Shown here piece by piece: positions 1-11,848 of a stretch of 64,000 nt of DNA (positions within the stretch are counted from its first letter, which is position 1; every line of letters starts with the position of its first letter). This DNA is from Morella rubra. Its lineage: Eukaryota; Streptophyta; Magnoliopsida; Fagales; Myricaceae. The notes under the pieces were generated by a model. The model worked only from the letters and a program-made list of their open reading frames with translations. It made no database searches and was not told where the DNA came from. The stretch is taken from contig CM025854.1 of NCBI GenBank assembly GCA_003952965.2, positions 16,262,559 to 16,326,558 on the forward strand. The letters are read 5' to 3'. The position numbers and the translations under genes are program-made.

Positions 1-110
1 CTTTTATAGATACCATAAAAAGTGAAAATTTAAATATTCCTTCGTTAAGGAAATTTGAATAGATATTTTATTTTCACGGTTAAGTTTTAGACTCAATAAT
101 TAATTTTTTT
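1..110. repeat. Fragment of the hAT-like element seen at 5382-6172
   Basis: A 19-base string starting ATACCATAAAAAG at about 11 recurs at about 6057 inside the element at 5382-6172. The bases after it (a TTCGTTAAGG-like stretch, then a run ending near a TTTTCACGGTTAAG motif) also follow the other copy loosely. This looks like the inner 3' part of a second, older copy cut by the window edge. Only about 60-100 bases can be compared, so the assignment is tentative. Confidence 0.4.
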
Positions 111-303
111 TAAAAAAATATACCATTAAAAAATTATAGACCATTACTCGAAAGGGTCGGTACCAATGCTAGAGAAAGAGATCTATCTACCGACTTAAAA
201 CTCACCGTGGCCCAATGAAGAAGCTTCATGATCCATGTCTACCGACTTCTCCAAAAGAAAAACAGATAAGAACGATTCGAACGATTTATAGCGGAGCTGT
301 CTA

Positions 304-601
304 TTGTCAAACGTTTCTGTCATTATACGCATTGAAACTGCGTACGTCTCTGTTTCCTGCATTAAAAACGCCGGACCAAAGTTGGTAGGAAAATTGGGCT
401 TCAACAAAGTCTTATTTGAAGGCGATTCCAGCACTGTTATTGCAGCTCTACGAAAAGCAGAATCTGAAGTGGACTGTGGAGTGATCTATCTTGAATCTTA
501 TTTCTAATGCAATTAAGGCTGTCTCTGGCATTTCTTCATGGTCAGCTAGAAAGATTAAACGAGTTGAAACTCAAAGGCGCACATACTTGCGCAATGGGCC
601 G
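304..601 (+). pseudogene. RNase H-like (RVT_3 type) fragment
   Basis: The + strand reading has GFNKVLFEGDSSTVIAAL, the typical core of plant RNase H-like domains found in LINEs and in many derived plant genes (the acidic residues of EGDS belong to the active site). After a stop at 507, a shifted frame still reads SSWSARKIKR, which resembles the tail of the same domain. There is no reverse transcriptase next to it and no intact frame, so this is a remnant of a LINE or of an RNase H-like gene. The N-terminal catalytic part is not convincing. Confidence 0.5.
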
Positions 602-1014
602 TGACACACCAAAATAGTGATCACATTCCCCCGTCCCTTTTTCCTTCTATCTGGACTTATGGGGGTATTGATTGACCCCGCTTAAACTCTTTTGTATATT
701 TACTTCCTTTATATAATATTACACATGTTTAAGAAAAAAAAAGTTGGTAGGAAAAGTGGCTTGCTGCTCATTATGCAGTTCATTGTTATGCAACTGCGAA
801 CTTACACAAAAAAAATCTACTTGAATAAAATTGTCTGCTGGGTCCTAATTCTACCTCCAGCGTTTTGTTTTTCTATTTTATATAAAATAAAATTAATCTG
901 TGAAGTTTGCAGTAAGTACATGGGATGAACATCTTCAGTGATTCCCTGTAAGACTGGAAAAGTTCTCTGGCCGCGTTACCTTTTTTCAGAGAACTCCCCT
1001 TACTAATTATAAGA
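602..1014. other. Intergenic, nothing recognised
   Basis: AT-rich sequence between the RNase H fragment and the Copia element. A short open frame (692-928) has the composition of noncoding DNA. No RNA gene or repeat was recognised. Confidence 0.6.
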
Positions 1015-1019
1015 GCATA

Positions 1020-1180
1020 TGTTGGCGTGAGTTGTCATGTGAGAGAATAGCGGAGAGATTATAGGATAGATATTCTTTCCTTAATCATAGGAGAAAATTT
1101 ATAGGCTAGAATATTTGTGTCTTCTCTTATTGTTTAAAACAAATTGTAAAGATGAAAATATATTCAAATTATATTTGACA
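1020..1180 (+). repeat. 5' LTR of the Copia element
   Basis: Starts TGTTGGCGTGAG and ends TTTGACA just before the primer binding site. It is matched by 4686-4861. The first 80 bases differ from the 3' copy at about five places and the second half is much more different, so the insertion is old (probably several million years; inference from eyeballed divergence). Confidence 0.88.
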
Positions 1181-4100
1181 TGGTATCAAAGCCAGGTTCC
1201 CTTTTTGGTCCTGTATCCACCTCAAACCCTAAATTTTTTTCTTCCCTTCTCACCAACCATGTCGTACTCAGATGCAGAAGAAATATCTGGTGCATCTTAG
1301 ACCGAATCCATCTTCACTAAACTTACCACAAAAATGACTGAAGCCTTAAACAAGGTCCAGACACCAACCTTGACCACTGAACCTGCTGCAGCTCCAATCG
1401 GCATTAAGTTGGATGGCTCCAACTATGCCCTATGGTCCCAAGTTGTCGAGATGTATATCTCAGGCAAAGACAAGTTGACTATGTTAATGGTGATATCCCC
1501 AACCTCCTTCAACGATCCAACCTTTCGCAAATGGCACACGGACAACGCCATTGTCAAGGGCTGGCTAATTAACTCCATGGAGTCTTCTCTTATTGGTAAT
1601 TTTATTCGCTTTCCTACTACAAAGCTTGTTTGGGATTCTATTGCTACCACTTACTTCGATGGTAGTGATACATCTCAAATCTACGACCTTAGGCATCGTG
1701 TGACCCAGCTTAAACAAGCTGGAGGATCTCTTGAGAAATTTTATACCAATCTCCAGGGATTATGGCGTGAAATAGATTTTCGTCGTCCTAATCCTATGGA
1801 ATGTGCTGTTGATATTCATCACTATAATAATATTGTTCAAGAAGATCGGGTCTATGTGTTTCTGGATGGACTCGATGACAAACTTGACAAAATCAGAGGA
1901 GATGTACTGCAGCTATTCCCTTTTTCCCACGATAGAACAAGCCTACACTCATGTCCACCGTGAAGCTATTCGACAAGCTATCATGATCACAGGCCATACA
2001 GATCATGCTTTTGGTGCAATTCTTGCCACCAAGGGCCTGAGACTTGGCCCCTCTAATCAGTCTTCGACCTAGCTGGAAGTCAAAAACAAGTGCCTCCACC
2101 GATGGCTTGAAGTGCACTCATTGTGGCAACCAAAACATACTCGTGAAACTTGCTTCAAGCTTCATGGGTACCCAGATTGGTGGAGCAAGCATCAAGCTCA
2201 CAAACGTCGTTCCAATGCTGAGAAAGATGCGGGTCACAAGAAGGTGGCTGTGGTGACTGCTGACCCAGAACTCTCCTTCACACCTCAGGTAGCATTAAGT
2301 GTGGATGTTCATGCACTACCCGATCCAAGTATACTTGATTGTGGCTATTATAGTTCATCTCATGATGTTGATCGTAGTATGTGGTTACTTTACTCCGGCG
2401 CCACCGATCATATGACCTTTGCGGCCTCGGACTTCACCAAGCTTCTGCCAGACGCACTAATATTGCAAATGCCAATGGTGCAATCTCCCCTGTGGTTGGC
2501 GCAGGCACAGTATCGTTGTCACCCCACTTGCAACTTCACAATACCCTCCTTGTGCCGTCATTGTCTCATAGACTCCTATCTATAAGTCAAGTGACAATGG
2601 ATCTTAATTGTGTGGTACTAATGTATTCTACTCATTGTCTTTTATAGGATCTTCTCACCAAAGAGATCATTGGGCATGGTACTAAGAGAGGGGGCTTTAT
2701 TACATGGATAGTCTCAGTTTAGGTCAAGCACACAATATGGAGCATACTGTGGATGTCAAAGAGCGGGAAATTTGGCTTTGGCATCGCCGTCTTGGACATC
2801 ATCATTTGCTTATATGAAACATTTGTTTCCTTCATTATTTTCCTCTTGTGAAGAATTTTGATTTTAAATGTGAAACATGTATTTTGGCGAAGAGTCATCG
2901 CGTTGCATATCCCTTGAGTTCTAGCAAACGGGATATTCCTTTTGCTTTGATTCACTTGGATGTTTGGGGTCCTTCCCCAGTGACTACTACATTGGGTTTT
3001 CATGGTTTGTGCTCTTTATTGATGATTGTACGAAATGACATGGCTATATTTGTTGAAGCATAAAGATGAGGTTTTGAAAGTATTTCGATCTTTCCATGTT
3101 ATGGTGCAAAATCAGTTTTCATCTAAAATTCAAATTTTAGATCTAATAATGGTTGTGAATTTATTAACCACCAATTTCGTGACTATTGCTGCCTCCATGG
3201 TATTCTTCATGAGACGTCTTGTCCACATACTCCTCAGCAAAATGGCATTGCTGAACGGAAAAATAGACATCTACTTAAAACTTCTCGAGCCCTACTCCTT
3301 GGTGCCCATGCTCCGAATCGATTTTGGGCTGACGCGGTTACTACCGCTGTTCATCTTTTAAATCGCATGCCGTCGAAAGTCTTGGGATTTATCACTCCGT
3401 TACAAGCTCTCTCATCTCATGTCTCGTTGCCATCTATGTTGATGTTGCCTCCCATGTGTTTGGATGTGTGGCTTATGTCCATCTAAAAAAAACCGAACGC
3501 ACGAAGCTTGATGCGTGTGCCCTCAAATGCTTGTTTTTAGGATATGCTTTTCATCAGAAAGGATATCGTTGCTTTGATCCTAAATCTAAGCGGACTTTTG
3601 TTACCATGGACATCACATTTATGGAGTATGAGCTATTTTTTTCACCCACTTCCGCACTTCAGAGCAACTCAGATCATACTCTATTTCTAAAAAGACAAAA
3701 TGGCAAGGTGACGACTTTGATTGTCTATGTGAATGATATGATCATCACAAGAGACGATCTCCATGAATATCAAGACTCCTAGAGCAGTTGGTAGCGGAAT
3801 TTGAAATGAAAAATCTGGGTGGATAAAATATTTTTTGGGCATAAAAGTTGAGATCAAGTCAAGGTATATTTTTATCCCAACGAAAATATATTTTGGATTT
3901 ATTAGCAGAAGTGGGTTTATTAGAATGTAAGCCTGTGGATACTTTCTGATAATTCAAAATCATAAACTGGGGATATATGAAAATCAAAAGCCAGCAGACA
4001 AAAAGAGATATCAACGCCTAGTTGGCAAACTTATTTATCTTTCTCATACTCGGCCTGATATTGCATATGCAGTTAGTGTAGTGAGTCAGTTCATGCACTG

Positions 4101-4685
4101 TCCAAGTGAGGAGCACATGGATGCTATGACGTGTATCCTCAAATATTTGAAATCTTCTCCAGGGAAAGGTCTTGTATTTTCCAGAAATAATCATGTAGAT
4201 GTACATGGCTATACGGATGCTGACTTGGGCAGGGAATATCTCAGACAGGAAATCAACCTCAGGATATTTCACCTTTGTTGGTGGAAATCTCGTGACATGG
4301 CAAAGTAAAAACAGAAAGTTGTAGCCCTCTCAAGTGCTGAAGCCAAATTTCGGGGAATGGCCAAAGGGCTATGTGAGTTGTTATGGCTAAAACGGTTGTT
4401 AACCGAGATTGGATTTGCTCCAAAATCAGCAATGAATCTTTTCTATGACAATAAAGCAGCAATTGATATCTCCTATAATCCAGTACAACATGATCGCACC
4501 AAACATGTTGAGTGGATCGTCACTTTATCAAACACAATCTATAAGCCAAGATAATTCGTTTCCATTCGTCAAATCAGAGGATCAATTAGCAGATATACTT
4601 ACCAAAGCCGTGTGCAACAAGAATTTTTACAACTCACTAGACAAGTTGTGCATCAAAGATATCTATGCATCAACTTGAGAGGGAG

Positions 4686-4861
4686 TGTTGGCGTGAGTTG
4701 TCATGTGAGAGAATAGTGGAGAGCTTATAGAATAGATATTCTCTCCTTAATCATAGTAGAAAATCTGTATAGCATAGAAGGAGTGTTTTTTTTTTTCTCT
4801 ATATGTATATTTACCAAATCAGTCAGTAGTGACGTGAAAATATATTGAAATATTTTTGACA
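4686..4861 (+). repeat. 3' LTR of the Copia element
   Basis: Starts TGTTGGCGTGAG directly after a purine-rich tract and ends TTTTTGACA, matching the two ends of the 5' LTR. Confidence 0.88.
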
Positions 4862-4866
4862 GCAGA

Positions 4867-5373
4867 AACATCTGTCGCTATTGTTTGCATGTGTACTATT
4901 TAGCAGGCAACATCACCGCTCGCGACTTTGTGGCGTGCAGGGCCGCAGGCTATGATTAAACGCTTAATCACAATAACTCCTATTATATTAAATTTTCAAT
5001 TTAAGTGGTGATAGATTTTACTTTACAATTGTCCACTTTTAAGAATTTTCTTTTTCTTGGGAAAAAAAAAATTACGGTTTTGCAGGCACACATGCAACAA
5101 TAGTTTGTCGCTTAGTGGGTATATCTTACAACCGCTCAAGAAAAAAGAAAAAAGAGAGTAGATCCTACAACCTCTCATTTATCCCAAAAGAAAAAAAGAC
5201 ATAAAAAACCAAAAAAACGAAACGCAGGCAGCAAACGTCAGGATTAGTTCTATCAGATACACATCTTACGGCCAATTAAGAAAAAAAAGATACACATCTT
5301 ACAAGTTGAAGTTCTTGGGAACTTCGAGACTGATCTTGGAATTTCACTATGAAGCTGTTACCAAAACAGAGTC
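4867..5373. other. Intergenic, nothing recognised
   Basis: AT-rich sequence with several A-runs. A short direct repeat of a 'gatacacatctta' string occurs near 5257 and 5290. No gene was seen. Confidence 0.6.
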
Positions 5374-5381
5374 CGCCCATG

Positions 5382-6172
5382 CAGGAGCCGCTCTCAGGTA
5401 CTGGGGCCTTACGCGAAATCTCGGGGCTTTTTATAATAATTTATAAAATAATATATTTATTAATAAAATTTTATATTTTAAATTTATTAATATTATTGTT
5501 AATTCATTTAATATTTCTCGTCGCAGTAGAATTTTATTAGTTTTGATTTGAAAAACTTCTTTCGCACACACTTATTATCAATAAATTATTATAAAATAGA
5601 ATAATGAAACTAAAGTAAATACAAACACAAATTTAAAATAAGACTACAATAACTAAAAGTAAAATAAAATAATTAGAATAATAGCACTGAGATTTTAGTG
5701 ATGAGTGATCTTTATGCCAAATATAAGAATTGAGAACACCAAAAAATGATAAGAATAAAAAAGTTGAGTAAAGGATTTTTTGGTGCTAAAGAGATATTGT
5801 CTCACTTAAGAGGTTAAGGCCTTAAGCCCTTTTAAAGATGGATTTTTAGCACTATGGTAAAACATTAAATAAATTAGTGTACACTGCAAACAATGTTAAT
5901 CTGAATATAAAAAAACTAATCTCAATGAGATTTTATAGGACTTTTCATTAAAGAGATTGAATCAATTAGCCTAGACTTTACAAACTTTCTTTGAATTAAT
6001 TGAAATTAATAACTTTAAATAAAAAAATTTTATAAGGTTGACGGAAACATTATAAATACCATAAAAAGTGAAAAATTGATGCTCGTTCCATCAAGAGATT
6101 TAATAAGCCTCTTCTTTTAACGTTAAAATTTGGGGGCCTTAAACAACCTGCCTATAGCTAGAGCTGCCCCTG
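5382..6172. mobile_element. Non-autonomous hAT-like element
   Basis: The left end reads CAGGAGCCGCTCT and the right end, on the other strand, reads CAGGGGCAGCTCTAG. These are imperfect terminal inverted repeats with the CAG...GCTCT form common in plant hAT elements. Further in, 'ggggcctta' on the left is answered by 'aaggccccc' on the right. The flanking 8-mers cgcccatg (5374-5381) and agcccttt (6173-6180) agree at 5 of 8 positions, compatible with an eroded 8 bp target duplication. The 791 bp body is AT-rich and codes for nothing. Confidence 0.65.
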
Positions 6173-6180
6173 AGCCCTTT

Positions 6181-6591
6181 TTTGTTCTTCTCTAAGCAAT
6201 GTCTCTCACACCCCTTATGATCAAATAAAGATCCCTCTTAGGTAAAACCCAAAGCAACCTACTTCAATTTTTTTTCCTCTTTTTTCCACTTCGATATATG
6301 TTTACATCACAAGACATACCCAAAGGGGGGAAAATAAAATAAAATTAGGTGCTTATATATGTGTATTTACATCATGTTACACTAGATGCAGATTAAACTG
6401 GCTTAAGAAAGACCCTTCTGGATAATAGCTCATGATGTTTTCCCTCATGGATGCTTACAGGTTCAGGTTCGTAGCTGAAGTTAAGTGTGCAAATATCTCT
6501 TAGTTAGATGCAGTGTCAATGACCAGCGGGAGAAGTAGGTCCAACCTCCACAAGATGAGGAGAGTTATGGCAATAGCTCAAATTTTTATCT
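6181..6591 (-). other. 3' flank and likely 3' UTR of the CPBP protease gene
   Basis: The sequence lies just past the minus-strand stop codon at 6592. No repeat or other gene was recognised. The 3' UTR end is not marked by a clear signal. Confidence 0.4.
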
Positions 6592-9500
6592 CTAGGACAA
6601 GAATGTTAACATCAGAGTCATTGCATTATACAGGGAATGTATGACAATGGCGGAACTTAAATTTCCAGACCAGCAATAAGAGCATCCAAGGACACACCCA
6701 ATGACGAACAACTGTAAAAAGTTCTCACCAGAGAAGTGAGCTGCACTAAAGATGACCGAACTTATGAAGATTGCTTGCTGCCATTTCATTGTTGATGAAA
6801 TTGACGTCAAAAGAAATCCTCTATAGACAGTTTCTTCCAAAAGAGGAGTGGAAACGCAGTAAACAAGGACACAAACTGCTTTTGAGATGTCATTGCCCAG
6901 GAGGATCTCCTTCAATACGGGGTTGTTCACATCCTTCATGCATAACACATTAGAGAAGTTACCTAACAGGGATTTTTCCTTTCTAAGAAAATTTCAAATT
7001 CCAAAGCACGAAAGTTATATGACCACTGAATTACATATCCTATCCTACAGACATTTGAATATCTTGTAGTGAGAGATGTAGATCAAAATAAAGGGGAAAT
7101 TACACTTTCAACATTCTCTCTACCACTCATTTTGCAATTTACACACCAAACTACCAAATTTGACACATTGCACCTCAAATTACTGGTAGGTTTACAGTTT
7201 GCACTCCAGATTAAGATCTCACCATTAGAATCAATAAAGAGAGAAAAGGATACATGGCATAATCTTAATGCTCAAAGTGTAACATAAGATGCAAAGTGTA
7301 AATCTATTGACAGTTTGGAGTGCAAATTACAAAAGAAGTGGTAGTTAAAGGGTACAAAACATACTTTTCCTAAAAATAAAGGAGCCAAGTAAAAAAGAAT
7401 GCAACAACAACAGAAGAGTCCTATGTATATTCACTTAATAGCAAAAATTTGTGCAAGCTTAAAGAAAAGCCTTGATGCACTTTCATAAAAGCAAATGACT
7501 TGGGGATTGATATCTCATTCAAACTTTGATGCTTTTAAGGTGACTCTTCTATCCTACTCCCAAGACAGGATGAGAGTTTCCAGTAAATTTATACCCATTT
7601 TTTCGTGGTTAAACATAATGAGTTAGCATTTGAACCGCATTGTGGAGAACTACCTTTTGTTTCTCCTCAAATCACTTGTAGGAAACACAGGTGTAATGCA
7701 GTTTCAGTTTTTATGCTGCATGTAATGGTTTTACAACAGACATTATTTGCTACCACCTACCTATATGTGCCAGCCTTTCAGTGAAGCTATGTACATCATA
7801 CCAAACCAATTAACCCTCAACAAACTGCAGAGTTTGGACAATCCAATGTCCTCTGCCACAGATTGTTCTTCTCTTTCTGCTTGTTCTACCCAGTTGCTCT
7901 TTGAACAGATCTACTCTGGTAAAGTTACTGCCTACAGCTTTGAAACCACTTTATAAAACCAGGAAAACTTTCTTGAAGTTACTCCAAATACATCTTCTAC
8001 CTAACTTGTATTCCCCCTGAGACCAAGTATAGAGACCACAAAAACCAAATTTCACCAATAAGGTGTGGAACTTGGTGAACCCTATGACAGTTTAACAAAT
8101 AAACAAAATGTGGCATCATCAAACTCTGTCCAAATAATTCACTCCCCTAACAACAACCAAACAATTTTCATTCACTACCCATTTTTTTCCCCCAAACTTC
8201 ATTCTGCAGCATCGGATATCAAATTTTGTTGCTTTCTAAACCAAAACCAATTCCACTATAATTGATTACATCGACTAACTTACCCTTTTTTTAAGTTGTA
8301 CAACACTGCAGGTGTATGCAGTAGGCAAATGGTAAAGTGAATCATCTCTAGTAGTTATTTTTCATACATATCCCATTAGTCCAAGATTGATGAATGCAAT
8401 CATATCAGTTTTGGGTTTAATACAAATATATATTTAATGGCTTTCTAAAATCTCAAGAACAAAAGGGAAGGATATTATCTAAGGTTTTGTTGTTGGATCA
8501 AAATGTCAAAATTAAAAAAGATAAATTCATAGACAATTTAGAAGCAAGGGTCTTCTGCTCTGCACTATTGGGTCTTGAGACTTGTATTTTCAACTTGGTG
8601 ATTTACAACCTATATGGTTCATGAATACCAGTCTACCAGACCTCGTTTTGATTTAACTATTAAAAAAGACGAAAAAGGTGACCTAGCACTGCAGTTGTCT
8701 GACCTGACTTTAAAAAAAAAAATACAAAATGTAGAGTCAGATGCCCAAAAGTAATTTTAAAGAAAGAAAGAAAAAGAAAAATAACAACAGAGGGTGGGGG
8801 ATCTCTCCACCTGAAGCCACTCTTGCAATGGTGGTGCAAGGGTGGGGGGATCCCCTTTGCCTCCTCCCTCACAATGTAGGAGCCAGGTAGAAAGGATCTG
8901 TCCACCTATCTCGTCCAACCAAAAACTCCACCTCTCTTGGGTGGAGAGTGTCATATGATCTACCACAACAAGGGTTCCGGTTGGAGGGGATGGGACACCC
9001 TCTGCCTCCACCAACACAATAGAGAAATAGGGTTGAGTGGATGGATCCCTCCATGTAGAGGTGATCCCCCCACAGCAAAGGTTGGCACCAGTTGGAGGGA
9101 TCCCCTCATTTTTCTTTTCTTCACAATTTTGCGTTTTTGTTTATTTGATTGTTTGCTTGACATCTAATGTGGCAATTTTTTTGATAGAGATGAAGTCATG
9201 TCAAATGACCATGATGCTAAACAACTTTTTGTTTTTTTTTTTTTTTGACATAAGGGTCACCAGGTCTTGCATTCATCATGTTCCAAAGCACATTTCCAAT
9301 ATTACCAAATTCGCATTTTGGTACCAAACTGTGCAAATACCCATCCCTAATGTCTAAATTTACTTAAATAAAACGAGAACGCAAAAGTAAGAATACCTAT
9401 TCACTCACCCTGGGCCCAATCAATCTCTCAAGAAGGATTGATGTAAGAAACACCAACAGAAACAGAAATCCAAATCCGAGTAATGATGCCAACAACCAGT

Positions 9501-11703
9501 TCCGCTCTTTTGCTAACTTCTTGGTTCTAAAGAAGTTTAAAAACTTATATCTGGGCTTGGCAGTCCACTGTAGTAGAAACAGAGTCCCAATGAGCTCTAG
9601 AATTTGAACTGCAAGTAGTGATAATGCCTGCACTGGTAAAAATATAAATCAGAAATGACACATGAGGAAAATCAAAATGAAAGCTAATCATCTTTGTGCA
9701 TTTTCATCAGACAATTTGTGAGTTTGAACAAAGAAGCCTATCCAAAAGTCAATGTCAAATCTCAAATTTCTATAATCAAAATAGGCCTAGGATGTAAATC
9801 TAATGCACCATGATTGGAAAAAAAGAAAAATAAAAAGGGGATAAATACATTTTGCACCTCCAACTATGGGGGTCTTAACACTTTGGAAGCCAAATTATTG
9901 TTTTTTTCATATTGCACCCACCCACCATTGATTTCAGACATTTTGCACATTCCATTAAAATTTTCCTTCAATTCGAACGAAAGTTGACTTTTTGGTGTGT
10001 GAAATGACAATTCTATTGTCATAGTTTTTGTTGGTTATGACATTTTTGTGAGGGTAAAATTGTCATTTCACAAATAAAAAAATCAATTCCCGTCAAATTG
10101 AAGGAAAAGTTTAATGAATGGTGCAAAGTGTGTACAAGTGCAATGTGATAAAATTAATAGCTTTGTATGCAAAGTGTCAAGACCTCCATAGTTGGAGTCT
10201 GCAAAGCGTATTTATCCCGAGAAAAAAAGACAGAGTAATAACTCTTCTGATCATAGGACAGAACCCTAACTCATTGCCCAGACTATGACACTATGTTACA
10301 TATCTCCAACAGATGCCTTGGAGATGCCCAAGATATTCATATATCTGCAGCACCAGCCATTTTCATGAAAACAAGAGGAAGCAGCACTAAGTCTGAATCT
10401 TTGTTCTACATAAACATCAAAGGTTGAGTGAGATGTCAAAATATGGCGTGTCATTAGCCTGATCAAGGATTCCATCTACAATGAGAATATCAGGCCCCAA
10501 ACAAAAAGTGTCCTACTGAGTCACGTCAGATAGACTTCTCCTGGACCTCTTAACGATGTGTATGTCAATTCAGGGGAGGGGCATTGTAAGCATATAATCT
10601 AGGATAGATAAAAAATAATAATAACAAGAGATCTAAAATCAGAACAGCAAGAAATTAGAAAAACAGAGGAAAGATTTGATGCTGATGTCCAAGACAATGA
10701 CAAAGTCTTGCTTGGTTTATAAAGCATTTTCAGTCATTTTCTTCTGCCGTCTCCCTTCCAGTAATCAAAAAGTGGAACAAATGAAACTATTAATGATAGA
10801 GATCAAGTGCACTCACTGTAGTTTGTGGATCAAGAACAGGTTCACGCAGTATCTCCGCAACCACAGACAAGCCTCCAAAACTCAAAGGAATGTGCAGACT
10901 GAACATGTAAAAAGCCATTGTGCTCCATATATTCCCACTGTCCCAAGGAATATCCCTTGCCAGCACCGAGAAGCTCTATAATACAAAATCACAAAAACCT
11001 CATTCCCAAAATAAAATCAACAGACACGGAACTGAGGAGGCGTAATTACAACTCACTCATTATTTTGTGAATACGCATCAATACATATTTGCGGACATGT
11101 GCAATAGAACATGTCTAAACCAATTATACCGCTGAGAATTATCTGCAATCGACACATAAATAATGACACACAATGTTCGAAAATGCTGTGTGCAGTATTT
11201 TATCTTCATAATACAATAGGAAAAAATGAACATGCAGAAAACCAAGAAAGGGCCATAAAAAAGATTAAGAAAACTTTTTGTGTCAAACTGAATAGAACCT
11301 CTTGAAGTAAACCAAATGGTATACACCCATTTCTTAAACCTTCACAAAGCGTTTTCTATGGAGTCTTACAGGGCAAAAGTAACAATCCCTCCATCAATCA
11401 ATGCAGGAAAAATATCCCAATACAACTTCAGATACACGGAGAAATACATATATGATATCAAGACAAAGGAATCAAATTCAGTTGAAGTAAGTAGCGGAAG
11501 TGGACCTGCCAAAAAGTGGCTTCACGGGCGTCTTCATTCTGGGTGCAAGAACACTCGAAAGAAGCTTTAGAACTTGGCTTACATCTGAAATTGGAGGAAC
11601 AGAGGACGGCATTTGAGGATAGAACGGTACTTTGTGGTCTGCTAAGTTGTATGCTAAATTTAGGTGGTGCAAGATAAACAGAAGCGCACCGTAACAGTAT
11701 CAT
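6592..11703 (-). CDS. CPBP (CAAX protease and bacteriocin-processing) family membrane protease, likely plastid-targeted
   Basis: Exons on the minus strand: 11703-11506, 10975-10817, 9627-9409 and 6933-6592. All introns have GT...AG ends and all junctions fall between codons, giving 305 residues. Family role: intramembrane glutamic-type protease of the Abi/CPBP (Rce1-like) group. The core is in the last exon: LLEETVYRGF carries the EExxxR motif (E225, E226, R230), SAAHF gives a histidine (H258), and VIHSLYNA gives the HxxxN motif (H291, N295). Hydrophobic segments in exons 2-4 fit a multi-pass protein. The first ~50 residues are rich in Ser, Arg and hydrophobic residues with almost no acids, as in chloroplast transit peptides (inference). 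The ATG at 11703 is the first in frame. The acceptor of exon 4 (GAAG before GATGTG) is a judgement: an upstream TTAG would be out of phase. The substrate is unknown. Confidence 0.88.
7093..7370. mobile_element. Hairpin MITE in CPBP intron 3, Mutator-like target duplication
   Basis: The two ends form a long imperfect inverted repeat. The left arm runs ggggaaattacac...ctaccact...aatttacac and is answered on the other strand from 7370 by ggaaaagtatg...ctaccact...aatttgcac. Flanking 10-mers tcaaaataaa (7083-7092) and taaaaataaa (7371-7380) differ at one base. A 9-10 bp duplication fits Mutator-like elements. There is no coding capacity. Confidence 0.6.
7381..8755. other. Part of CPBP intron 3, nothing recognised
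   Basis: AT-rich intron sequence. Short open frames (for example 7747-7956) show no family resemblance. A further small exon cannot be excluded, but the flanking exons join in phase without one. Confidence 0.5.
8756..9110. repeat. GC-rich island with repeated GGATCCC/TCCACC motifs inside CPBP intron 3
   Basis: About 350 bases stand out from the AT-rich intron. Strings such as gggggatc, ggatcccc, ggagggatcccc and ctccacc recur on both strands, so the block is partly self-complementary. It is flanked by A-rich sequence on the left and T-rich sequence on the right. The style resembles the GC-rich core of the foldback element at 14352-15361, but I could not align the two. Open frames on both strands here are a side effect of composition. 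Confidence 0.45.
9837..10218. mobile_element. Foldback MITE in CPBP intron 2
   Basis: The left end is GGGGATAAATACATTTTGCA and the right end, on the other strand, is CGGGATAAATACGCTTTGCA. The inverted repeat continues inward for well over 100 bases ('ccaactatgg', 'gtctt.acactttg', 'ttttccttcaatt' in both arms). The element is ~380 bp, noncoding and nearly all hairpin. The target duplication is not clear because both flanks are A-rich. Confidence 0.7.
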
Positions 11704-11848
11704 GTCATTTCGACCTCTTTCCTTTGCTCGAGCTTCTCCTTCCTATCCCGCTATCCGGACCTTTCAAAGAGTTGGGTCAAATGATACTGTGGGTGCGGTT
11801 CAAGTATCCGAAATTTATGCTTGCATTATTAAATCGTGTATTTTTCGA

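Larger units (their letters stand above)
1020..4861 (+). mobile_element. Copia LTR retrotransposon, broken, both LTRs present
   Basis: The element is 3842 bp, shorter than the usual 4.5-5 kb of Copia. Parts in order: 5' LTR, primer binding site (TGGTATCAAAGCC at 1181-1193, matching initiator tRNA-Met), gag of the UBN2 type (IKLDGSNYALW near 1400), a knuckle-like region near 2110, a pre-integrase and integrase region (WHRRLGHH near 2780, LIHLDVWGPSP near 2950), a short reverse transcriptase remnant, RNase H (LLWLKRLL, NKAAIDIS near 4380-4470), a polypurine tract (4677-4685) and the 3' LTR. Flanking 5-mers gcata (1015-1019) and gcaga (4862-4866) look like an aged target duplication. The order gag-integrase-RT-RNase H makes it Copia. 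It is a fossil with many breaks (of the order of ten or more). Confidence 0.9.

Noticed and set aside
6937-6960. Alternative acceptor TTAG for the last CPBP exon, adding NFSNVLCMK
   Set aside because: It would enter in the wrong phase after exon 3 unless an extra exon exists. The acceptor before GATGTG keeps the frame and gives the RLIGPRDVNNPVLKEIL junction.
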